Assembly: GCA_014218235.1 (NCBI GenBank)
Contig: CM024753.1
Location: forward strand, 8,055,146 to 8,119,145
Source of the DNA: Colocasia esculenta
Taxonomy: Eukaryota; Streptophyta; Magnoliopsida; Alismatales; Araceae
Reading direction: 5' to 3'
Length of the DNA stretch: 64,000 bases
Shown here in pieces: positions 22,901 to 31,609 of the stretch (the stretch's first letter is position 1; each line of letters opens with the position of its first letter). The translations under genes were made by a program, and so were the position numbers. Below the pieces are notes generated by a model. That model was not told the DNA's origin, made no database searches, and saw only the letters and a program-made list of their open reading frames with translations.

Positions 22901-24686
22901 CCAGTAAAAGAGCTAGAGGAAGGCCTAAAATGAAAATGATGTGATGTTATTAAGGACTTAGACTTCTTGAGTTTAAACACGAATATAGCACTTGATAGAA
23001 ATCTTTGGCAGAAAATGATTTGTGTAGCCGACCCCAAATAATGGCATAAGGCTCTAATGATGATGATGATCAGACAAGCAATGTTCTTGAGGCAGGGCAG
23101 AAAGCAAAAGCTTATGTTCAAACCATGCAAAGCAGGTGCCCAGAGAAGGTACAAATTTGGGGAAATTTTGTGACAGGAAGAAAAGGCAGCATAGCTATTA
23201 TTATCAATCTATTTCCTGATATAACAAAATAAGAAAGTTAAACAACAGAACATAAATCAAGAGCAATGGAAAGAACCTGTCAAGCATCTTCTGGAAATAT
23301 AACAAAATGGAATTTAAAACTTTATCCACTTGTGGTAGTCCTAATTCAAAACCTTATCACATAATTTCCGGTGTTATCAAATGGAGATGGGAGAGGGACT
23401 GCACGATTTCTAGTGAGAAAATAGAACTTGTCAGAGGAGACAGGCACTTCAATTGGAGCCTGCAAAATATATTGAGAAAGATCAGTGGTATAGGAGAACC
23501 ATACCTATTATGAATCTTATATTTATAGGAAACATATATAAAATGCTTTGAATTGCTGGGCAATGCCAAATAGAGTGACTTTACCACTCATTAAAAAAAA
23601 TCACTGCATATTCAGAAACCAATGAAAAATGAAAAGAAAGCATAGTTTTAACCCCCTCTTGACGCCATTGTGGAATAAGCTCATCCAAAGAACGAGTCTC
23701 GAAAACGTTTCCCGATAAAGTATGAGCGCCTGAAAATTATCGTCGATATTCACTAAGAAGCTTTGAGGAGAATCGAGATGTCAATTCTTTCAGCAGCAAT
23801 GACAGAGAACTAAGTCAAAAACAATAGTAAATGCAGAGCATCCAAATTTACTAACACAAAAAGATATGCTCCATCTTTTAGTCCAGTAAAATTCCCCCCC
23901 CCTCTGACTTGCAAACAACGCTCGGAGAGATGGTATCTACTGTCTAGGCTCTTCCTACTATGCATACTTGGTTCTTTGTTTTACTAAAGATTGACTATTA
24001 GTGACAAGTTTTACGATCTACGGATCCAGATAAAATTACAAAGCATAAAGGGAATGATCACTGCGTGTGATTACAAAGCTTTCAATTTTACCTTACCTCC
24101 AAGTTCCTCCAGATTTTAGTCACCATTTATTCTTTTTCGAGGATTCGCTCATGTCAAAACTCCGTCACTTTTTTAAATATCCCTTATTGTTTTCCATGCA
24201 TTCCCTCCACAAACAGTGCTGAGTCTGCTGACTACTACAAGTTGGCAGTCACCAGCGCTTACCCACTTCGGCGCCCTTCTCCACAACGCAGACCGACAAG
24301 TCGGCGCCCTGCTCCCGGCACATCTGCTTCAGCCGTATCGCCGCCGAGAGCCCGGCGGGACCCGCTCCAACGATCACCACGTCGTAGGAAAGCGACTCCC
24401 TGCCGCCCGTCGCCTCGCCACAGAAGAACCTCGAGCCCCCGGCTAGGCACCCAAGACCGCGTAACCACAGCCGGCCCCGGAGGGGATCCAGGAAGCCGAC
24501 GGGCTCCCCGTGGCGCGCGGGTCGAGAGGGGCTGTCCCACGCGGCCGGGCGAGGCGGTCGACCCGCAGGCGAGGACCATGCGTGGCAGCCGCCGCAATCA
24601 TCGTGAGGGGTAAGGGCTGCCGGAACTCCGGCTCTGAGGAAGGGCACCCGGAGGGGGTGTGATCGGGGGAGACGGAGTCGGAGCAT
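1916..24686 (-). CDS. ETFQO: Electron-transfer flavoprotein:ubiquinone oxidoreductase, mitochondrial (18 coding exons)
   Basis: Passes electrons from reduced ETF (fed by branched-chain amino acid and lysine breakdown) to ubiquinone at the inner mitochondrial membrane. Exons: 24263-24686, 23653-23729, 23353-23459, 20388-20469, 20201-20309, 19471-19517, 19258-19332, 18179-18295, 7159-7227, 6140-6232, 5650-5752, 4427-4551, 4282-4331, 4135-4201, 3947-4026, 3348-3476, 3199-3265, 1916-1999. They total 1905 nt (634 aa plus stop), close to the plant family length. Residues 1-100 look like an Arg-rich transit peptide. GAGPAG at 107-112 is the FAD dinucleotide fold, and residues 401-435 match the second FAD-binding segment. 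C579, C603, C606 and C609 are the four [4Fe-4S] ligands. The start is ATG 24684-24686; an in-frame stop lies upstream at 24729-24731 with no other ATG between. All introns are GT-AG except intron 5 (GC-AG). No disabling change was found, so it is probably functional. Confidence 0.95.
2000..7158 (-). other. ETFQO introns 9-17: no recognised insertions
   Basis: Introns over 300 nt here are intron 17 (2000-3198), 15 (3477-3946), 11 (4552-5649), 10 (5753-6139) and 9 (6233-7158). They are AT-rich and I see no conserved coding sequence, RNA gene or bounded mobile element in them. The GC-richer part of intron 11 (about 4700-5230) has a different composition and could be an old insertion, but I could not identify it. 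Confidence 0.5.
7373..7482. mobile_element. 110-bp Mutator-like MITE
   Basis: An exact 9-bp direct repeat AACTCCATT flanks it (7364-7372 and 7483-7491), the duplication length of Mutator-like elements. The ends begin with G and form terminal inverted repeats matching at about 22 of the first 30 positions. Pairing continues inward, so nearly the whole element can fold as a hairpin. It has no coding capacity. Confidence 0.75.
8523..8532 (+). promoter_or_regulatory. LTR2 TATA box
   Basis: CTATAAAAGG within the dyad CCCCTATAAAAGGGG, about 260 bp upstream of the first block shared with LTR1. Likely LTR core promoter, opposite in direction to the host gene. Confidence 0.55.
8958..9049 (+). repeat. 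Two covarying hairpins in LTR2
   Basis: Hairpin 1 (8958-8988) has a 9-bp perfect stem and loop TCGAGCAAGACTC. Hairpin 2 (8997-9049) has stems of 7 and 11 bp separated by a 4-nt bulge, with loop TTGAAAATGACTC. A weaker third follows at 9086-9109. Relative to LTR1, hairpin 2 shows two compensated changes (T-A to C-G and G-C to A-T). Confidence 0.75.
9150..9700. repeat. 84-bp tandem array in LTR2
   Basis: Boxes like CTCTGCCCAAGCGGAGATTC recur near 9168, 9256, 9340, 9420 and 9505, a spacing of 80-88 bp. This is the reverse complement of the array in LTR1. The ORFs here read through repeat units and are not genes. Confidence 0.8.
9714..10392 (-). mobile_element. 5'-truncated L1-type LINE with 18-bp target duplication
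   Basis: AGATCTTGCCCAAGAAAT occurs exactly on both sides (9696-9713 and 10393-10410). On the minus strand, the part from 10392 to 9883 encodes the C-terminal zf-RVT region of a LINE ORF2 (PLKIRVFMWK, then a Cys-rich CIFCACFQEDLVH stretch), and the 3' UTR includes GGCTAATGAAACATGG. Reverse transcriptase is missing, so it is a dead 5'-truncated copy. An open frame continues to 10509 only because it runs into LTR2 sequence. No clear poly-A tail is left at the 9714 end. Confidence 0.85.
10829..10866 (+). repeat. (GAA)n / poly-A tract
   Basis: AAGAAGAAGAAG followed by about 20 A residues, just outside the hAT MITE duplication. A simple repeat that could have begun as a retroelement tail. Confidence 0.7.
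10890..12062. mobile_element. 1173-bp non-autonomous hAT element
   Basis: The ends CATAGTTGTCAAGG are exact terminal inverted repeats, flanked by a perfect 8-bp duplication GTTCCACG (10882-10889, 12063-12070), the hAT hallmark. About 100-170 bp at each end is packed with GGCG/CGCC and GCCTAGGCG boxes in both orientations, while the interior (about 11020-11820) is AT-rich with no transposase. It is probably mobilised by an autonomous hAT elsewhere. Confidence 0.92.
13118..13350. repeat. 30-bp tandem array
   Basis: Seven copies of a 30-bp unit containing CACGATCAGACCGTTGGA, at 13148, 13178, 13208, 13238, 13268, 13298 and partly 13328. The exact period of 30 keeps frames open and explains the repetitive ORFs on both strands. 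Confidence 0.95.
13660..14060. repeat. Irregular array of TTTCTTGGCATTCTCGGACA-like units
   Basis: Repeated blocks with CATTTCTTGGCATTCT, CTCGGACATTTCTG and CATTTGTTGACTT in changing order, the basic step being about 30 bp. It lies in the downstream half of LTR3, next to the hAT MITE at 14104. Confidence 0.7.
14104..14337. mobile_element. 234-bp hAT-type MITE
   Basis: A perfect 8-bp duplication ATTGACGA (14096-14103 and 14338-14345) flanks ends CATGGATGGCAGAGTCGG and, on the other strand, CAAGAATGGCAGAGTCGG (16 of 18 match). The interior repeats CCGACTC/GAGTCGG boxes in both directions. No ORF. End sequence and box style resemble the MITE at 22457. Confidence 0.88.
14660..15030. repeat. About 30-bp TATTTCTGCAATTTTCCC array
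   Basis: About 12 copies with period 29-31, starting near 14671, 14701, 14731, 14760, 14791, 14820 and 14849 onwards. Each holds a CCC-N6/7-GGG mini-dyad after the TTCTGCAATTTT core, the spacer being the most variable part. Confidence 0.9.
15528..15537 (-). promoter_or_regulatory. LTR3 TATA box
   Basis: CTATAAAAGG on the minus strand within the dyad CTCCTATAAAAGGAG. It is identical in core to the LTR1 and LTR2 boxes, which fixes the orientation of this block. Confidence 0.55.
15680..16050. repeat. GC-rich 30-bp hairpin minisatellite
   Basis: About ten copies of a unit built around CCGGTGGGGCCTCCACCGG, itself an inverted repeat (CCGGTGG/CCACCGG), linked by GTGCGCGGCCC-like spacers. Units begin about every 30 bp (about 15752, 15781, 15810, 15841, 15870, 15900, 15931, 15961, 15992, 16023). 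It lies upstream of the LTR3 TATA box. Confidence 0.93.
16995..17275 (+). pseudogene. Degenerate LINE ORF2 fragment (zf-RVT region)
   Basis: The plus strand encodes, with a frameshift near 17085 and a stop near 17166, a WRWTTDGKLTVKTVHTY segment followed by SKMKILMWRISHGK and a CCLCGQKEES zinc-binding stretch, the pattern of the C-terminal zinc domain of plant L1 LINEs. No reverse transcriptase was found next to it. Sequence up to about 17640 may be its 3' UTR. It is non-functional. Confidence 0.65.
17719..17736. repeat. (AG)n microsatellite
   Basis: Nine AG units after a G-rich run, preceded by short GT repeats (17690-17710). Inside ETFQO intron 8. Confidence 0.9.
18296..20387 (-). other. 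ETFQO introns 4-7, no recognised insertion
   Basis: Intron 7 (18296-19257), intron 6 (19333-19470), intron 5 (19518-20200) and intron 4 (20310-20387), apart from the exons between them. Intron 7 has a G-rich run at about 18620-18640. I recognised no element or RNA gene. Confidence 0.5.
20199..20200 (-). other. GC splice donor of ETFQO intron 5
   Basis: Exon 5 ends AAAG at 20201 and the intron begins GCATAC instead of GT. Phase and protein homology fix the junction: the next exon at 19517 must supply the last two bases of a Gly codon, and it does. GC-AG introns are a known minor U2-type class. Confidence 0.8.
21085..23070 (+). pseudogene. Decayed RTE-clade LINE, 5'-truncated
   Basis: Located in ETFQO intron 3, opposite in strand to the gene. 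It encodes an RTE-type reverse transcriptase: a DLDHVHCIKDED segment, GPNGIRIEVWKGLG, then LYMVFIDLEKAYNRV (21718-21760) and the catalytic box FTDDIVLI (normally FADD). Stop codons interrupt it at several places where the family has Trp. It ends with a CVADPK segment and a short (ATG)n tail at 23056-23070, as RTE elements do. The endonuclease domain is missing. A hAT MITE interrupts it at 22457-22718 and the frame rejoins across that insertion. The 5' boundary is approximate. Confidence 0.85.
22457..22718. mobile_element. 262-bp hAT-type MITE inside the RTE LINE
   Basis: The ends CAAGGTTTTCCGAATCGG and, on the other strand, CATGGTTTGCCGAATCGG match at 16 of 18 positions. The flanks GTTGAGAT (22449-22456) and GCTGAGAT (22719-22726) are an 8-bp duplication with one change. 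Disregarding the element and one flank leaves the RTE frame continuous (MLR followed by LIYGK). Ends are rich in CGAATCGG and CCGATTCG boxes around an AT-rich core. Confidence 0.88.
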
Positions 24687-25000
24687 GGCAGCAGAGACGC
24701 CGTGGCAGGAGAACACAGCTGCTACGTTTTAAATATTCATGAGTAACGAGGAGGGATCAAAACAAAGGGAGAACCGAGAACGAAAGGCGTGCCCGTTTTC
24801 GTTGCGAACTCTCTCACACTCTCTCTCTCTCTCGATCGCCCAAGAAGCTCTTATCTAACGCAAATCCACGTCACTTCCTCGTGTCATTGGTTTCCACTGA
24901 TGTCATAAACCCGATTTGAAAATAAAATTTCTCCATGTATTTTTTTATAATGAAATTTTTCTCCACGTGTCATCGCCAGCTTGGTTTTCTAACGTACCCC
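24687..25000 (-). promoter_or_regulatory. ETFQO 5' UTR and promoter region
   Basis: Upstream of the ATG on the minus strand is a GA-rich tract (CTCTCTCTCTCTC on the plus strand, about 24814-24832), typical of plant 5' leaders. No convincing TATA box was found at a suitable distance. Beyond it, 25000-25700 is AT-rich with no recognised gene. Confidence 0.35.
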
Positions 25001-25710
25001 TAATTGGACGCACTGAGTATGCACTAAAATTCCCTTTTTAAAAATTTTGAAAATTTTTGTATAGAGTTCTAACTTGAGTCGTGCTTACTGTATCCAAATC
25101 ATCACCTCACTAGTGTTGATGGGATTCATGGACCGCCCAATTAGACTCGATCCAAACAGGCCTAAGGATTTAGGAAGGAGCAAGTAAATGTTCCTCAAAA
25201 GAGAGTTAATCTTATATTGAAACTTACAATTTCTTCCCACCAACAGTCACAGATGAAAAAGGAGGATAAATGTCATCTCAAGGCACACTTCAACTCTTTC
25301 CACTCCAACTCTCCAACTTTTTGCCCAAGTTAAAAAATTTTCTCTTACTGATACTGACTGGTTATTGGAGAGTCATTTTGAAGACTAACATTCTCAAGAT
25401 CAACTATCTTGCAACTTAAAAAAACACAAGTCGAGTAGAACACTTACTCCTCATTTCTTCCTCGTTGCCCGAGTCCAAACTCGAGCAAATCACGATCGCT
25501 CTCTTCGCACGCCCGTGAGTCGGGTCAGAATTAATCATATTGGATGTAATATGATATAAATAGTGGTGTCAGCAATAGTAATCATTGATGCATTAATGGC
25601 ATAGTGGTAGAGATTGATGGTGGTAATACAAGGGGCAAGTAATAGCAACATCATATACCATATTATGTTGGTGTAAACATAATGTAATGGTAAGCATTAA
25701 CGTCCCACCA

Positions 25711-25945
25711 TTTTTTTTTTGTAACGAGAAAATCCCGTCCCGTGTGATTTTATGGGTTCAAGATTAGTGTTCGTGAACTCCAAGATCTGTGTACCTGTAT
25801 TGTCATTATCTCACTTGATCAGAAAAATTTCGGATCTACACATCTCGAGAATTGCATGTAAATTAAATAAACAAAAAAAAATCGAACTCGAGACCTCCTA
25901 CTTTTAAGCAAGAGTTCTAACCGATCGACTCAACCGGAGTCCTTT
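25711..25945 (-). mobile_element. tRNA-derived SINE
   Basis: The flanks GTCCCACCA at 25702-25710 and 25946-25954 are an exact 9-bp duplication. On the minus strand the 5' end has tRNA-like promoter boxes (TTGAGTCGATCGGTTAGAA and GGTCTCGAGTTCGA) and the 3' end is a 10-nt A tail (T run 25711-25720). Length of about 235 bp fits plant SINEs. No ORF. Confidence 0.85.
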
Positions 25946-25954
25946 GTCCCACCA

Positions 25955-26602
25955 CATTTCCCCTTCATCCTACCCTCTCCTCAAATAATAATAATAAATG
26001 ACATGAACTGTATATAAGATCCGTGTGATGTTATGTCGTTACAATAGTCGATAATAATGAACGCCAATGCCAACTAACAACTAATAATGGTGGTTCACAA
26101 ATAACAACGGTGGCCAATAATTGGCGTCTATGGCCAATGACTTTGATGTAGTATTTATACGCACCTTTAAATAAATCTATCAAATTATCAAAAGCGGAAA
26201 AAAGATGGTCTCACCTTAACCCACAAGATGAAAAGCGAGAGTGAGTTAGTTTTACCTAACAACGAAAGATCAAAGAATACGACGATTTTATGGCAAATAG
26301 TCAGAGTAGATGGGCTAATAAATAATTAGGTAGTTTCGGGGTTTAAAAATAAAATTATATTCATTTTTATTCGGGCAAAAGTGAAGAATGTGTAGAGTAT
26401 TTTTTAAGAAAAATTAATTAAGAGTCTCTATTAGACGTTTGACTTATTTTTAATCTATGATAAAATTATAATTAATTACAGTAAGTGTTATCTTCTGTTA
26501 CAGTATATGTTAAGTCTTATTATATTAAGAACATCTCTATTACATTTAAAATTTTTAATTAATTTATATTATTTTTATTATCATTTTTAATATATATATA
26601 TA
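25955..26602. other. AT-rich intergenic stretch, nothing recognised
   Basis: Low-complexity AT-rich DNA between the SINE and the 198-bp duplication. No ORF of note, RNA gene or bounded element was seen. Confidence 0.5.
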
Positions 26603-26995
26603 GTATTTCAATCATATTATTTTCTTCGGGCAAGTTATCTTAAGATTTCAAAAATATTTTGTATTTATAAGAGAGAGATATGTAGGTAAATATGAATATA
26701 TAATATATATTTATACAATCTTATAAGATTGGTTACATGAATCTTTGATAGAAAAATAATTACGTAGTCGACCCCATGATGATTAATATTCTAATAAGAG
26801 GTATTTCAACCATATTATTTACTTCGGGCAAGTTATCTTAAGATTTCAAAAGATATTTGTATTTATAAGAGAGAGATACGTAGGTAAATATAAATATATA
26901 ATATATATTTATACAATTAAGATTGGTTACATGAATCTTTGATAGAAAAAAATTTACGTAGTCAACCCCATAATGATTAATATTCTAATAAGAGT
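26603..26995. repeat. 198-bp tandem duplication with RTE-like tail
   Basis: Two adjacent copies (26603-26800 and 26801-26995) begin GTATTTCAA/TCATATTATT and end with ATTCTAATAAGAG. Each contains AATCTTTGATAGAAAAA followed by TACGTAGTC(G/A)ACCCCAT, which resembles the 3' end of the RTE LINE at about 23000-23045, so these may be RTE 3'-end fragments. Confidence 0.85.
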
Positions 26996-27000
26996 ATATA

Positions 27001-27130
27001 GGGGGCGCCACTTTGGTAATAAGTTAACTCAGAGTTAATTTTATTTAACTCAGAGTTAACTCAAAAAATACTTTGATAATGTATAAAATTTAACTTAAGT
27101 TTAATGTAGTTAGATCAGGGTTAACTCTGA
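27001..27130. repeat. Left terminal/subterminal repeat of the PIF/Harbinger element
   Basis: ACTTTGGTAAT (27010) and ACTTTGATAAT (27070) are about 61 bp apart among many AGTTAAC and TTAACTC boxes that form local inverted repeats (AACTCAGAGTTAA twice, AACTCTGAGTTAA once). Confidence 0.55.
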
Positions 27131-28010
27131 GTTAACCCAGATTTTCTCAACCCACCTCGGAGGGTGGATTAAAGGTAACCCACTTATCACCTACCCCATT
27201 TATCCCTCCCGTATCGCGTACCGTGAAAAAGCTGCTGCACCTCCCGCGAAAGTATCTGCCATCATTTGTTGGTGAAGCTTTCCGCCCAGAAGGCTTCCTC
27301 CTGCCATCGCAGAAGAGGCTTCCTCCGGGCATCACTCCTTCATTGTCTCTGTCGATCCATCGGACATCCCCTTTCGCCCGTGACAAGGATTCCTCCTGTG
27401 AAGCTTTCCACCATCGTCGTGCGAAGCTTTCCCCTTTCGAGCTCCCGCCATTCCCATTTGCTGTTGTGATCGTGCCCTATCTATCTAGCTGAAGATTCCT
27501 CTGTGGGGCACTATGACTACTCCATGTGCTTCTGGTTTCTGCAGGAAAACCATGGTAGCCTGAGTTGTCGACTCCCCCATCGTCGCTCGTGATGCTTGCT
27601 TCATACAGGAGTCACCTCCTTTGGCCTTGACTGTACCCTTCGTTGCCCCTTTCTTCACCCTGGTAAGTATGACCTGATTCCCTGTGATGATGACATCCCC
27701 TTCCGAAATTACGGTGTATGTGCCCTACTCGTGATTGTACCCTTCCTTGCCCCTTTCTTGAATCTAATTCCAACGGGTTGTGTATAAATTCCCAACACTG
27801 TCTACTTCTCACCTTCTTGCGAAAGTGCTCTTGTGATGTTGTTGGGGCAAGTTCTTGTCCATTTTCAATTTTTTTATACTCTGTTAAATTTTGGCTAATT
27901 ACGGGTTCTTTTTTTTATTTTGGGTGCGTTACTGATCATGGGAGGATTCTTCCGATTGTTCCTACCCTCAGAAAAAATGTTAGATTTCTTATATTTCATT
28001 TTGATTGTAT
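27131..28010 (+). other. Left non-coding part of the PIF/Harbinger element
   Basis: Base composition is GC-richer from about 27150 to 27560. Open frames here have no recognisable domain. It may hold the promoter and leader of the Myb gene, but nothing direct shows this. Confidence 0.35.
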
Positions 28011-29050
28011 TGGCTATCTCTGTTACAATCGATCGTCTCCATGTATTTTGTTTTGTCCATTGTGTCGTATAATCTGTTAAATTTGGACTATCTGGCTGTT
28101 GTGGTTCCTTTATCTTCCCCTCCCCATGTTTGTCTTCCCCTCCCCATGTTTATCTATTCCTGGTAGACACTCTATCTATGGGTTGTTTTTCCTTTTGGCA
28201 ACAAACCATGTTCATTCTGCAAAAGGTCTTTGATGTTTACTCTACACAAGATATATTCTAAGGATGTTTCCATTTCTTTAATATGGATGTCTATCTCCAT
28301 TACAGTCCCTCTATTTGTTAAACTATCTTCTACACATAGTAGACATCCGTCAAAGAAGCTATCTCCTAAGTGAAAAAAACCAAATAATCATATATGACTT
28401 GTTTTATATGGTTGGCTATCTCCATGTACACCAAGGCATTAGAGCAATAACTATATCCTATGGATGTATGGTCTTTTGATTGTGTTGGCTATTTCTGTTA
28501 CAGTCTGGCCGTCTCCATGTATTTTGGTTTTCTCCATTTTTTTCGTATGATCTTTTAAATTTGGGCTATCTATGTTGTGGTTCATTTATCTTCCCCTTCC
28601 CATGTTTGTCTTCCCCTCCCCATGTTTATCTATTCCTGTTAGACACTCTATCTATGAGTTGTTTTTTCTTTTGGCAACAAACCATGTTTATTCTGCAAAA
28701 GGTCTTTGATGTTTACTCTACACAATGTATATTCTAAGGATGTTTCCATTTCTTTAATATGGATCTCTATCTCCATTACGGTCCCTCTGTTTGTTAAACT
28801 ATCTTCTACACATAGCAGACATTCGTCAAAGAAGCTATCTTCTAAGTGAAAAAACCAAATAATCATATATGACTTGTTTTATATGGTTGGCTATCTCCAT
28901 GTCCACCAAGGCGTTAGAGCAATAACTATATCCTATGGATGTATGGTCTTTTGATTGTGTTGGCTATCTCTGTTACAGTCTAGCCGTCTCCATGTATTTT
29001 AGTTTTCTCCATTTTTTCGTATAATCTATTAAATTTAGGCTATCTATGGG
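28011..29050. repeat. Tandem duplication of about 480 bp
   Basis: TGGCTATnTCTGTTACA begins copies at 28011, 28486 and 28971, spacings of 475 and 485 bp. The first two are near-complete and the third stops after about 80 bp. The copies share CTTCCCCTCCCCATGTTTG, CAAAAGGTCTTTGATG and CCAAATAATCATATATGAC stretches. From 29051 to 29917 nothing is recognised. Confidence 0.85.
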
Positions 29051-29917
29051 TTGTTGTGGGTTTTTTATAATTGCATTTCGAGTGAGGGTTTTTTATAACT
29101 CATATTTTGAGCTGAACCAGCTGTTGAAACCATTAAATCATCATTGTTTCTGCTATTTACTTGTATGTTTTGTCATTGTTTCCCCTATTTACTTGTATGT
29201 TTTGCAAGATTTAAGCATGTATTTCCCCAGCTGGTCAGATCTTATTCTATCAACTTAACTATGTGCAAGAACCCATAGATATAAACAACTTTCTTTCAAC
29301 TTAATCAGCTTAATTATTCACCCATTAGTATCCATCCTTGAAGTGCTATCCAAGCTTGCTACTACAAATCATGCTCTTAACTAATTTGTCTGGATGAGAA
29401 ATGAAACATATCCAAGAACTCAAAAGGAAAATTAGATTCTTCACAATAAAGAACAGTGGAGAAAAGTTGTGTTGTCCATTCCTTTCTATCAGGTTATTCT
29501 ATGCTATTGCGTGCCTAGTCATTATTCATCCTTGTTTACGCTCATACTTGATCATGCTTGTCATCAAATTTTCATTTCTTTTATAGTTTCTGGATAAAAG
29601 AAGATAACATGATTCTTGCACTACATAGATAGAGCAGATAACATTATAATAAAAACATTTCACAAGCTGAGTTATACCTTTGTGCCTCTAGAATTATGGG
29701 ATTGGCAACAAACTCCTTTTTAAAAACTCATGTTGCCAGTGGTAAACTTATGCTTTTTTGGCTTCCCTTCTTGTGTTTAGATCCACCTTTACTGCTGCCA
29801 GTGGTAAACTTACTCAGCCGACTACTCTTTATTAACTTCCATTGATTTAATAAATCTAATTAAGTTCAGAATCTTCATTCAGGCTTCTTGTCACCTGCCC
29901 CAACTGCCTCAAGGTCA

Positions 29918-30545
29918 ATGTCCCAACCAGGTACAATTTGAACTTCCTATCAGCTATGCATAGAGTACAATGTGGTGCATTATTTTGTTGAAAACTATTT
30001 TATGAAGGAAGTATTAAATATGTAGAATGAATGCCTGCCCTCATTTTGTTTACATATAGTGCTCATTATTATTTCTTACCAACCACTTAGGTTATGTGTG
30101 GACCTTCGATATGGACCGAACATTTCTTGATTTGCTTAGGAATGAACTATTAGATGGAGACTTCATACCAAACCATGCATGGGACATGATTAAGGAGACT
30201 TTTGTGAGAAAGTATGGTTGTCATGTGACTATAACACATTTGAGAAGTATATTATGTTTTTACAAGAACATATATGTCATATCCAAAGACCTACAAAACA
30301 ATGTAGGTTTTATGTGGGATGATGAAAAATCAACATTTGTCGACAACAACATTATGTGGGATGCGTACAATGTGGTTTGTAGTTCACAAATATTCTTGCA
30401 GGTATGAGTAAAAGATCTTTAAACTCAAATCACTAATTCCTTATTCCATTTGCAGTTCAACCCGCTGGCTTTGTGGTTTAAGGGAAGGAGCTTGCCATTT
30501 TATGTTGACATAGTCCAATTATTTAGTGAGTCTGAGGACCCATGA
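29918..30545 (+). pseudogene. Myb/SANT-like DNA-binding ORF 1 of PIF/Harbinger (decayed)
   Basis: A start codon at 29918 gives a 13-nt first exon ending at donor 29930. Exon 2 (30091-30401) joins in phase and encodes WTFDMDRTFLDLLRNELLDG and the rest of a Myb/SANT-like domain with a GFMWDDEKSTF segment. Exon 3 begins at 30455 (FNPLALWFK) but an extra base near 30488 shifts the frame before the LPFYVDIVQLF segment, so the copy is broken. Such proteins bind element ends and recruit the PIF/Harbinger transposase. Confidence 0.7.
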
Positions 30546-31609
30546 CTTAATTGTTATGACTTGACGAACTGTTCATGTATGATGTGTTTGTTTGTTAAAA
30601 AATGAAGGCATTGTCCTTATTCTTATGTTTCATGTTTAAAGTCATAACCGTAATTATATTGACTTCTTGTTGTGCCATCACGTTATTTTAAATTAGAAAA
30701 CTCAGTGCCTATATCCATGGGAAAGGGTCGATCACCAAATTGGACCTTGCGACAAGACAAGATATTGTTAGGTTTGTTGATTGATGTTTACCATAAAAGA
30801 TATGGTAGTCAAGGCACATTCAAAGCACAAGTCTTTCAATACATTTTGGATCGGTTCAATAGCACTGTCAATGTGAGAAAGGATAAAGATTGTTTAAAGA
30901 ATCGTTGGAGGAACATAAAGAAAATATACCACATCTACGAACAATTGCGTACACAATCTGGATGGGGATGGGATGACGAACGAAATTTACTTTGTTGCAT
31001 CTGACGAAGAAAGCATACAAGCAACAATTACGGTAAGCTAGCAAGTAAAATATAGTCCAAACTACACATTTTCTATATCACATGTAAATGAATTTTTTTA
31101 ATCCACAGTCCAATTCTGAATTCAAGAAGTATTTGGACAAACCATTTCCATACAAAAGACAGTTGGACATCTTGTATGGAAAGACAACTGTTCGGGGCAG
31201 TCATTTCATGGGCTCGACCCAAGAAGTAGATGTGGAGGCTAGACGGTCTTTTGGAGATGATGATAGTGTTGACCGAGAGCAATTTAATGCTATGGGATTA
31301 GAGTCAAGCCAATTTTATTCAATTCATGGTGACAATTTCAACCCTTTCGACTTTCCATCATCCTCACAACCAAATCCTCCATCACGGCCAGTTGGAGAGA
31401 AGACACCGACAAACATTCATCCAGTGGAAGATGAGGCAACATCCCCAGCTAGAAGGAGGAACGATCATGCATCCACATGTTCTCGAAAGAGAAAGAGCAA
31501 GAAGTCATTGGATCCCACAATACTATCACAGTATTGTATGATGAACGATGAGCGCATCAATATGGTCCGGGCTTTATTTCCTAATTCATCAACCACATCA
31601 TCCACACCA

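Noticed and set aside
24684..24716. ETFQO start upstream at 24716
   Set aside because: The codon there is GTG. The first in-frame ATG after the upstream stop is 24684-24686, followed by an Arg-rich presequence.
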